Source: Ferruginibacter sp.
Lineage (GTDB): Bacteria; Bacteroidota; Bacteroidia; Chitinophagales; Chitinophagaceae
DNA: 49,701 nucleotides
Direction of reading: 5' to 3'
Assembly: GCA_025359625.1 (NCBI GenBank)
Contig: JANYFT010000454.1
Span: 1 to 49,701, forward strand
This document shows positions 17,341-24,017 of the stretch, in pieces. The notes under the pieces are model-generated. The model made no database searches and was not told the DNA's origin. It saw nothing but the letters and a program-made list of their open reading frames with translations. A program made the translations under genes and the position numbers. Numbering within the stretch: position 1 is the first letter of the stretch; every line of letters begins with the position of its first letter.

Positions 17341-17589
17341 ATGAAAAAATATGCGGCAGAATTACCGGAACATTTTCAAATATGGTCTGACGTCTCCGTC
17401 TGATCATGTTTTGAAGTTTGAATTTTAGCCTTTTATGCAGGCCCAGTTTGTGGAGCGTCTATGAACCCTGCACGTTCCTTTGCGTCGGCTGCAATAAATA
17501 ATCATTGGCAATAATTGTGGATCTATCTAACTGCTCCATTTATTGGTGCCGTGGCGGCGGTATTGGTTTTTAAAATTATAAAACGATAA
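17341..17589 (+). pseudogene. Relic of a MIP/aquaporin gene (arsenite-channel position) with a palindrome in its middle
   Basis: ATG 17341 gives MKKYAAEL, a common start of bacterial aquaporin/MIP proteins, for about ten codons. The frame then runs into palindrome copy 2. After it, from 17440, comes a true MIP C-terminus: GPVCGASMNPARSFASAAIN with the second NPA box, a TAA at 17512, then LWIYLTAPFIGAVAAVLVF and a stop at 17587-17589. About 150 central codons are absent. Aquaglyceroporins between arsR/arsM and arsC conduct arsenite in several arsenic operons, so this was probably such a channel. It cannot function now. Confidence 0.8.
17375..17428. repeat. REP-like palindrome, copy 2, inside the aquaporin relic
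   Basis: TTCAAATATGGTCTGACG (17375-17392), loop TCTC, CGTCTGATCATGTTTTGAA (17397-17415), then the same GTTTGAATTTTAG tail as copy 1. The stem has a few mismatches. It occupies the position of the missing middle of the aquaporin gene. Confidence 0.85.
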
Positions 17590-17591
17590 AT

Positions 17592-17986
17592 ATGTCGAAA
17601 AAAAATTGCTTTTTGTTTGCATTGAAAACAGCAACCGCTCACAAATGAGCCAGGCATTTGCAAAAATAATTGGCGGCGATAAGGTAGAAGCCTACAGTGC
17701 CGGGAGTAAACCAAGCGGTATTGTAAACCCAAAGGCCATTGCTGCTATGAAAGAGCTGGACTATGATTTAAAGAAGCACGACAGCAAAAGCCTGGACGAG
17801 GTAAAAGCATATGCTCCTTTTCATGTAGTGGTAACAATGGGTTGCGGCGACGCCTGTCCCTGGATGCCTGCCAAACAATTTATAGACTGGCAAATACCCG
17901 ACCCCAAACACATGGAACCAAAACAATTTAATGAAGTGAGGGATCTTTTAAAGGAGAAGGTGGAGGGGTTGATTGAAGGGATGTAA
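17592..17986 (+). CDS. arsC: Arsenate reductase, low-molecular-weight phosphatase type; start in another frame
   Basis: The main frame (from 17606) carries the phosphatase loop C-I-E-N-S-N-R (CX5R), then MGCGDACPW with the partner cysteines, and DWQIPDP with the catalytic Asp. This is the thioredoxin-coupled arsenate reductase type, which converts As(V) to As(III). The expected start ATG 17592 (MSKK) is in a different frame, separated by an A8 run at 17598-17605. Nine A's would give MSKKKLLFVCIENS. So either one base is missing in the assembly, the gene is off, or slippage on the A8 run yields some full protein. TTG 17606 could be a rare alternative start but would remove the first beta strand. 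Confidence 0.88.
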
Positions 17987-17993
17987 AAAAGAA

Positions 17994-18015
17994 AGCCGCT
18001 CTTTAAGAAGCGGCT
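17994..18015. terminator. Bidirectional hairpin between converging genes
   Basis: AGCCGCT…AGCGGCT, 7-bp GC-rich stem with an 8-base loop, 7 bp after the arsC stop and 27 bp from the end of the facing gene. Upstream AAAAAA on the plus strand gives a T-run for minus-strand transcripts. Confidence 0.7.
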
Positions 18016-18041
18016 CTTACTTACTATTATTAAAAGAATTT

Positions 18042-18797
18042 TTATTTCCTGTCACTCAACTTAGCCAGCAACCTCAGTATTTCAAGGTACAGCCAAACAA
18101 TGGTAACCATCAATCCAAAAGCGCCATACCATTCCATGTATTTTGGTGCTCCGGCTGCGGTTCCTTGTTCTATCATATCAAAATCCAAAATAAGGTTTAG
18201 TGCAGCAATCACTACTACTACCAGCGAAAAACCGATCCCCATTAAAGACCCTTCATGTAAAAAAGGAATATCAACACTGAACATTCTTAATACCATCGCT
18301 ATTAAATAAAAGATGGCGATACCTGCAGTGGCGGTGAAAATAACTGCCTTAAATTTTTCGGTAGCCCTGATAATTTTGAAACTGTATAAAATATACATCG
18401 CAATGGCAGTGCCAAATGTTAAGCCTACCGCATTCATAATAATGTTGGGAGCTTTGGTTGCAAATACATCATTGTAAGTAGCAGATAAAGCGCCTAAAAA
18501 CAAACCTTCCAATAGTGCATATAACGGAGCCAGATAGCCAGCCCATTCTTTTTTGAAAATGATCACAAAAGCAATTACCAATCCACCAATAAGGCCTGTC
18601 CATATCAGGGGCTGCACATTGCCACCCATGGCATATTCCTTCCATGAATAAAAAGCAGTACCCATTAGCATCAACAGCATAAAACCAAACTTATTTAGGG
18701 TTCCTCTTAAGGTCATTGTTTCACTACTGCCACCAACAAATACGCTTTGAAAATTTTTCTCTGATAAAGCTGGATTTCCCGATTTGAATAAAGACAT
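18042..18797 (-). CDS. Bax inhibitor-1 / YccA family membrane protein
   Basis: 251 residues with seven predicted membrane helices after a soluble N-terminus (MSLFKSGNPALSEKNF). Family marks: PLYALLEGLFLGALSATYN in the middle and the C-terminal ALNLILDFDMIEQG plus EWYGAFGLMVTIVWLYLEILRLL with charged pore residues (Asp, Glu). Relatives conduct protons or calcium, or modulate the FtsH protease. It converges with arsC and is not part of the arsenic operon. Confidence 0.92.
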   Translation of the reverse strand: MSLFKSGNPALSEKNFQSVFVGGSSETMTLRGTLNKFGFMLLMLMGTAFYSWKEYAMGGNVQPLIWTGLIGGLVIAFVIIFKKEWAGYLAPLYALLEGLFLGALSATYNDVFATKAPNIIMNAVGLTFGTAIAMYILYSFKIIRATEKFKAVIFTATAGIAIFYLIAMVLRMFSVDIPFLHEGSLMGIGFSLVVVVIAALNLILDFDMIEQGTAAGAPKYMEWYGAFGLMVTIVWLYLEILRLLAKLSDRK

Positions 18798-19107
18798 AAT
18801 TGATAAATTTTTAGGCTGTAAATTTAATTCATTTTATAATAGTGGCTGCAAATGATTTATTGCCCTGCTGTTAATTTTTTTATGGAAAAATAAAAAAATA
18901 ATATGACCGTTATAAGCTCTTACAATCTTTTAATGATCTATAAATCAAGTAAATTGCTGGCTTCATTTTCACGGCTTCTTTTTATAAACAAATTTGAGTA
19001 ATCAATTGGTTTGCTATAACAATCTCCTTTTGTTTTTATTGATAAAATGTAAAGAAAAGCCTGATTCAAAAAATAAAAATCATTGTAACTTGCACTAATT
19101 TAAAAAT
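18798..19107. other. Divergent promoter region between the BI-1 and korA-like genes
   Basis: AT-rich, no gene and no clear consensus promoter. It must hold start signals for both neighbours. Confidence 0.5.
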
Positions 19108-20967
19108 ATGAGCAGATCAGAACAAGTTTTACCCGAAGTAGTAATAAAATTTGCAGGCGATAGTGGAGATGGTATGCAGTTAACCGGCAGCCAGTTTACT
19201 AATAACACCGCTTTGCTGGGTATCGACCTGGCGACTTTTCCTGATTTTCCGGCAGAGATAAGAGCCCCGATAGGCACGCTTCCGGGCGTTAGTGGCTACC
19301 AATTGCGTTTTAGCAGCGACAGGATATTTACTCCCGGCGATGCTTGCGATGTGTTGGTTGCCATGAATGCGGCGGCTTTGAAAGTAAATTTAAAAGCACT
19401 AAAACCAGGCGGCATCATCATAGCTAATATTGAAGGTTTTGATAATAAAAATCTACGGTTGGCCAATTATGCAGAAGGTGTTAACCCATTAGAAGACCAT
19501 AGCCTTAACAGCTACGAGTTGATAACCATTGATGTTACTAAAATGACGAGGGAAGCATTGAAGGATTTTGCCATGGGGATGAAAGAAAAAGACCGTGCAA
19601 AAAATATGTTTGTCCTGGGGTTTTTATACTGGATGTTCAATCGTGAAATGGACAATACTATTCAGTTCATTAAAGATAAATTTGGTAAGAAACCGGAGAT
19701 TTTTGAAAGTAATGTGAAGGCCTTACAGGCAGGGTACAATTATGGTGATACCACAGAAACATTTACCACACGATATAAAGTAGAGAAAGCAAAGATGGAA
19801 GCTGGTACCTACCGCTCCATCATGGGCAATCAGGCGTTAAGCTATGGCCTTATTGCAGCATCTCAAAAAAGCGGGCTTCCTTTATTTTTAGGAAGCTACC
19901 CTATTACACCTGCCAGCGATATTTTACATGAACTAAGCAAGTATAAAAATTTTGGTATAAAAACATTTCAGGCCGAAGATGAAATAGCTGCCATTACTTC
20001 AAGCATTGGTGCAAGCTATGGGGGCAGTCTTGCGGTAACAACCACCAGCGGCCCGGGTATGGCTTTAAAAGCAGAAGCGATGGGTTTAGCAGTGATGCTT
20101 GAAATACCGTTGATCATTATCAATGTGCAGCGTGGGGGGCCAAGCACGGGCCTGCCAACAAAAACAGAACAAAGCGATTTGATGCAGGCTTATTATGGCC
20201 GCAACGGCGAGTGCCCCATGCCGATAGTATCTGCCTCTACACCGAGTGATTGTTTTAGTGCAGCCTACGAAGCGGTAAGGATTAGTGTACAACACATGAC
20301 ACCGGTGATACTGCTTAGCGATGGTTATATCGCCAATGGTGCAGAACCCTGGAAATTTCCTACTGCGGATGAACTGGAAGAAATTAAAGTATCTTTTGCA
20401 TCTCAAAATATAGCCACCGACCTTGATGATCATGGCAAGTTTCAACCTTATAAAAGAGATGAAAAACTGGTGCGACCATGGGCTATTCCCGGTACGGCTG
20501 GTTTAGAACACAGGGTAGGTGGTTTGGAAAAACAAGATGTGACCGGCAACATTAATTACGAACCTGAGAACCATCAGCACATGGTAAAAACCAGGCAAAA
20601 AAAGATTGACCTGATTGCCAATTACATTCCGGAACAAAAATTAGATAGTGGTGCAGAAAAAGGAAAGGTATTGGTACTTGGCTGGGGCAGTACGTATGGC
20701 ACCATCAAAAGTGCCTGCAAAGAATTACAGGATCAGGGCGTTGCTATTTCGCATGCCCATCTCAGGTATGTACGCCCCTTTCCTAAAAACCTGGGCGATA
20801 TCTTAAAAAACTTTGATCAGGTGTTGATACCTGAAATCAATAACGGGCAGTTAATAAAAATTATCCGGGATGTATATTTTGTGGATGCCAAAGGGTACAA
20901 TAAAATAATGGGTATCCCAATTACCAAAGGTGAGTTAGTGGAGGAAATAAAAAAACTACTTCTTTAG
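19108..20967 (+). CDS. korA: 2-oxoacid:acceptor oxidoreductase, fused gamma-alpha subunit
   Basis: 619 residues. The N-terminal about 190 residues form the gamma domain (KFAGDSGDGMQLTG, FPDFPAEIRAPIGTLPGVS). The rest is the pyrimidine-binding alpha domain (LGSYPITPASDILHELSKY, QAEDEIAAITSSIGASYGG, TTSGPGMALKAEAMGLA, then NVQRGGPSTGLPTKTEQSD). This is the fused alpha chain of 2-oxoglutarate:ferredoxin oxidoreductases in Bacteroidota (KorA type), which make succinyl-CoA and reduced ferredoxin. The beta subunit with the TPP and FeS sites normally follows directly. Here the next gene is an unrelated one on the other strand, so korB must be elsewhere or lost. Confidence 0.9.
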   Translation: MSRSEQVLPEVVIKFAGDSGDGMQLTGSQFTNNTALLGIDLATFPDFPAEIRAPIGTLPGVSGYQLRFSSDRIFTPGDACDVLVAMNAAALKVNLKALKPGGIIIANIEGFDNKNLRLANYAEGVNPLEDHSLNSYELITIDVTKMTREALKDFAMGMKEKDRAKNMFVLGFLYWMFNREMDNTIQFIKDKFGKKPEIFESNVKALQAGYNYGDTTETFTTRYKVEKAKMEAGTYRSIMGNQALSYGLIAASQKSGLPLFLGSYPITPASDILHELSKYKNFGIKTFQAEDEIAAITSSIGASYGGSLAVTTTSGPGMALKAEAMGLAVMLEIPLIIINVQRGGPSTGLPTKTEQSDLMQAYYGRNGECPMPIVSASTPSDCFSAAYEAVRISVQHMTPVILLSDGYIANGAEPWKFPTADELEEIKVSFASQNIATDLDDHGKFQPYKRDEKLVRPWAIPGTAGLEHRVGGLEKQDVTGNINYEPENHQHMVKTRQKKIDLIANYIPEQKLDSGAEKGKVLVLGWGSTYGTIKSACKELQDQGVAISHAHLRYVRPFPKNLGDILKNFDQVLIPEINNGQLIKIIRDVYFVDAKGYNKIMGIPITKGELVEEIKKLLL

Positions 20968-20982
20968 ATGTTTGGTAACTCA

Positions 20983-21148
20983 TTTTTGATGTCTGATTTT
21001 TGTAAAGAGTTGAAATTTATTGGCAGTTTTTTGAGACAGTAAATTGTCAAAAAGAAAATGGATACACCATGATCATAAGTTACCAGTTATAAAAAAACTA
21101 CCGGATTTAAAAGAAATCAGACATCAAAAATCAGTCATCAGACATCTG
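20983..21148. repeat. Inverted copies of a GATGTCTGATTT motif
   Basis: TTTTTGATGTCTGATTTTT at 20983-21001 is mirrored by AAATCAGACATCAAAAA at 21114-21130, and a further TCAGTCATCAGACATCTG follows to 21148. The same motif recurs at 45946-45981. The arms could pair across 112 bases between two converging genes, possibly as a termination or mRNA-end structure. Confidence 0.7.
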
Positions 21149-21154
21149 TATTTG

Positions 21155-22084
21155 TCATATTTTAGAAAGATAATACTGCAGAAACCTTTTAACCGCATTG
21201 GTTTGCATCAACACTTTTTGAAAGATAAAAATGCCGGTTATGGCACAGGCAACACCCGCCACTACATCCACTACATAATGATGGCTTGTATAAATGGCGG
21301 CAAACCAAATGCCCGCCATTACAATAGCAAATACAATATTTATCCAGCCCATTTTTTTTTGCATGCCATAGTACAATACAATTGGTGGATAGGAAGAATG
21401 CAAAGAAGGCATTGCAGCAAAAACGTTGGAGCTTTTTGCATAAATGCTATTGAAAATACCGGCGTTAAAATAAGCATCAAACCTTTGTAAACCTGCACTG
21501 TTACCTGGTGTAGCGGCATTAAACACAGCGCCATATTTTTGAAAATACCAGGGCGGGGCTGCGGGGTAAACATAATAAATAATAAATCCAATCATATTTA
21601 CCAGCACAAAGGTTAAAGAGAACTGTAAAAATATTTTTTTGTCTTTAAAAAAAAGATAAGCTGCAAATGCCAGGGGAACCGGTATCCAGCATAAATAAAA
21701 TATACCCGTCATTATATCCAGAAAAGTATTCGTATGCTGTAACCAAAATTCGTTGGGGGTTATCAGGGTGCCATTTTGATGAAGGCCAAAAAGCGAAAGC
21801 TCTGTTTGATGTAATTGTAAAATACGTACATGGTTATAAACATAGTTAGGAAATGCTTTCATGTAATCAAACAGGACCCAATAGACGATAAAAATAGAGA
21901 ATGCAATGATAAATTTTCTGCTGGTAGCAGTACTGAAATAGCCAAAACAAAAAATCCCTGCCAATACCAGTTGATCTGTTTTGAAGCCAATTAAAAAAAA
22001 GGAAACCAACAGGTACAAAATTATAACACAAAATATTGCCGCTATATTTTTTAAGGAATAAAAATCAGCTTTGGTATTTATCAT
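21155..22084 (-). CDS. PAP2-superfamily enzyme, candidate inositol-phosphoceramide synthase
   Basis: 309 residues from ATG 22084, which overlaps the preceding stop by 4 bases. The longer frame from 22135 lies inside that gene. About eight membrane helices. It carries the AUR1/PAP2 signatures YPAAPPWY (173-180), AAMPSLHSSYP (PSLH at 226-229) and the catalytic SHHYVVDVVAG (267-277). AUR1-like enzymes move the inositol-phosphate head from phosphatidylinositol to ceramide. Because the run also encodes inositol-phosphate, phosphatidylinositol and ceramide enzymes, this specificity is preferred over a plain lipid phosphatase. It is last in the operon. Function is inferred from motifs and context. 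Confidence 0.82.
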   Translation of the reverse strand: MINTKADFYSLKNIAAIFCVIILYLLVSFFLIGFKTDQLVLAGIFCFGYFSTATSRKFIIAFSIFIVYWVLFDYMKAFPNYVYNHVRILQLHQTELSLFGLHQNGTLITPNEFWLQHTNTFLDIMTGIFYLCWIPVPLAFAAYLFFKDKKIFLQFSLTFVLVNMIGFIIYYVYPAAPPWYFQKYGAVFNAATPGNSAGLQRFDAYFNAGIFNSIYAKSSNVFAAMPSLHSSYPPIVLYYGMQKKMGWINIVFAIVMAGIWFAAIYTSHHYVVDVVAGVACAITGIFIFQKVLMQTNAVKRFLQYYLSKI

Positions 22085-22713
22085 TGACTTTTTTTGGGTT
22101 CCCTGGTAAAGCCCGATCTTAAAATTATATCCCATAAAGAACTACTTACACCAAAGCCCTTTTCAGGATCCTGGTAGTGATGCAACATGTGGTGTTGTTT
22201 TACCCTCTTCATAATACCGCTTTTAAAATTATGGTGGTGCATGGCATAATGCAGCATATCATACATTAAATATCCTGATAAAAATCCCGGAAAAAATGCA
22301 AATAACAACTGTTGTGTTAACAACAAAGCAAATAAAAAATAGAACGCAGTTGCTAAAGGGATACTAACTGAGGGCGGTAATACCAGGCGTTTTTTATCTC
22401 TTGGATAATCATGATGAACACCATGAAAAATAAAATGTATTTTTTTACCAAATTCAGAAGTTGGATGATAATGAAAAATAAACCTATGCATTACATATTC
22501 TGTAATAGTCCAAACGCCAAGGCCAATTAAAAAATACAATCCAAAATTTAACAGGCTCACCCCTGCTGAAAAAGCTCTGTAAATAAAAATAAATATGGCG
22601 GGTACAAAAATAAATAATGGCACAGCAAAGTGAACTTTAGAAAGATTTTCTATTAAGTTACTTTTAAACATTCTGATAGACTCTTCTGAATTTGAAATAT
22701 AATTTTTTTTCAT
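22081..22713 (-). CDS. Fatty-acid-hydroxylase superfamily (FA2H/SCS7-like) membrane enzyme
   Basis: 210 residues, four membrane helices and a full set of histidine boxes: HRFIFHYH (76-83), HFIFHGVHH (93-101), HYAMHHH (155-161) and HHMLHH (174-179). The spacing, with HYHPTSEFGKKIHFIFHG, matches fatty-acid 2-hydroxylases of the SCS7/FA2H type, which hydroxylate the alpha carbon of the ceramide acyl chain with a di-iron centre and O2. The cytochrome b5 domain of the eukaryotic enzymes is missing. Its 4-base overlap with the PAP2 enzyme suggests 2-hydroxy inositol sphingolipids. Carotenoid hydroxylase is an alternative, but less fitting here. Confidence 0.82.
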   Translation of the reverse strand: MKKNYISNSEESIRMFKSNLIENLSKVHFAVPLFIFVPAIFIFIYRAFSAGVSLLNFGLYFLIGLGVWTITEYVMHRFIFHYHPTSEFGKKIHFIFHGVHHDYPRDKKRLVLPPSVSIPLATAFYFLFALLLTQQLLFAFFPGFLSGYLMYDMLHYAMHHHNFKSGIMKRVKQHHMLHHYQDPEKGFGVSSSLWDIILRSGFTREPKKSQ

Positions 22714-22739
22714 TGCGCTGCTAATTTAAAATGCTAAGG

Positions 22740-23279
22740 TCAAATTTTAAGCCGTTCTTTTACCACAGAATGAGATGCAGGATCTATACCTGTAAGTTCC
22801 ACATATTCAACATTGGGCGACCAGAATGTACCCCCTTTAACTTCAATATAGATCCGGTTTAATATCACCTGCTTTTGATTAATGCTGGTATAAACATGGT
22901 ATTGGTTATCTGCCCCCATCATTAAATACATTTTATATTTTTTGTACGATACAAAATTCAGTTCATATTTATTTGACCCAATCTCTTTTGCTTTTACCCC
23001 GTAAGCAAATTTTCTTTGTATATAACTAAGGTCTTCCATTTGACCTTTCTCCTGGTACCTTATCCAAAACATATGTATCGGTTGTTCCTTATCTACAAAC
23101 CCATTTTTATAATTCAATTCGCAAACAATGGTATTTGTATTTGGCGTGCGTTGCAAAAAAAACAATTGTTTTGCGTTTCCGTCTGGCACCGGAAAAGTAG
23201 TAACCTGTGCTATTGCAAAGTTAAATACAACCTGCCCAATGATAATTATTGTAATAAAAAATAACCGGCTTCTAATCAT
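22740..23279 (-). CDS. DUF4833 exported protein
   Basis: 179 residues from ATG 23279 (MIRSRLFFITIIII), which gives a proper signal peptide ending near FAIA-Q. The longer frame from 23324 would overlap the previous gene. Conserved features: LFFLQRTPNTNTIVCELNY, PIHMFWIRYQEKGQ and the C-terminal EYVELTG. No catalytic motif known. It begins 10 bp after the phosphatidyltransferase stop and recurs in this kind of lipid cluster, so it may be a periplasmic partner in inositol-lipid handling. That role is inferred from position. Confidence 0.78.
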   Translation of the reverse strand: MIRSRLFFITIIIIGQVVFNFAIAQVTTFPVPDGNAKQLFFLQRTPNTNTIVCELNYKNGFVDKEQPIHMFWIRYQEKGQMEDLSYIQRKFAYGVKAKEIGSNKYELNFVSYKKYKMYLMMGADNQYHVYTSINQKQVILNRIYIEVKGGTFWSPNVEYVELTGIDPASHSVVKERLKI

Positions 23280-23289
23280 TTTTATCTCT

Positions 23290-24000
23290 TTACAGGCCTT
23301 TAGCCTCCAATGCTTTTTTTGCATCTAATAATCTTTTAATTGCTGTTATGTTAGTTAATACTGCCATTACCGAAATTGGCAAAGTAAAAATAGTCATGGT
23401 TTCAAAAACGTGAAAAGAAATACCAGGCATATAATATTTATAATTACCGCCAATGAAATGGCCTGTTATTCCACAAGCGAGGGCTGAAACGGCTATTAAT
23501 ATCACCCTTTCCGGCCGCTGCATTAATCCACCCTTATTTTGTATGCCTAAACCTTCACTTCGTGCACGGGTGTAGCTAATCATCATTGAGCCTATCAAAG
23601 CAATGAATGCTGCTAATGAACTAAAAAAATAATGGTGTGCAACCAGGTAATAACAAATTCCTAAAAACATCACCAGTTCGCTATATCTGTCTAACACGGA
23701 ATCAAATAACGCCCCGAATGTCGAACTCATATTGCCCAGCCTTGCAACCTGCCCATCTAACATATCAAACAAACCGGCAAATAAAATCAAAGCCCCTGCC
23801 CAACCTACATAAGACAAATCTCCCCGGTTACCCTGTTCGGCACCTTTTATAAAAATAATGGCAACACCAATATTTAATATTAAACCAGTAACTGTAACCA
23901 GGTTAGGGGTAAACCCTATTTTAATCATCCCTTTTACCAAAGGGTTAATTACCGTGTAAATAGTTTTTTGAAGCTTGTCTCTTACTAAATCATTTGCCAT
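23290..24000 (-). CDS. CDP-alcohol phosphatidyltransferase, candidate phosphatidylinositol(-phosphate) synthase
   Basis: 236 residues, six or so membrane helices. The CDP-alcohol signature D-x2-DG-x2-AR-x8-G-x3-D-x3-D is complete at 79-104 (DMLDGQVAR … GALFDSVLD). These enzymes join CDP-diacylglycerol with an alcohol. With the inositol-phosphate synthase and a PgpA-type phosphatase in the same operon, the expected acceptor is inositol 1-phosphate, giving phosphatidylinositol phosphate. This is the route described for gut Bacteroides. PgsA-like or choline-type specificity cannot be excluded by motif alone. Confidence 0.85.
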   Translation of the reverse strand: MANDLVRDKLQKTIYTVINPLVKGMIKIGFTPNLVTVTGLILNIGVAIIFIKGAEQGNRGDLSYVGWAGALILFAGLFDMLDGQVARLGNMSSTFGALFDSVLDRYSELVMFLGICYYLVAHHYFFSSLAAFIALIGSMMISYTRARSEGLGIQNKGGLMQRPERVILIAVSALACGITGHFIGGNYKYYMPGISFHVFETMTIFTLPISVMAVLTNITAIKRLLDAKKALEAKGL

Positions 24001-24017
24001 CCTGCATTTTTACAATT

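Noticed and set aside
17523-17732. Minus-strand 69-codon frame across the aquaporin relic and arsC
   Set aside because: Antisense to arsC; the relic is explained by the plus-strand MIP C-terminus.
20086-20445. Minus-strand 119-codon frame in the korA-like gene
   Set aside because: Antisense shadow of a conserved enzyme with unlikely composition (many Cys, Tyr, Arg).
22084-22135. A longer N-terminus for the PAP2 enzyme
   Set aside because: It would overlap the hydroxylase gene by 55 bases; the 4-base ATGA overlap at 22081-22084 matches the other junctions of the operon.
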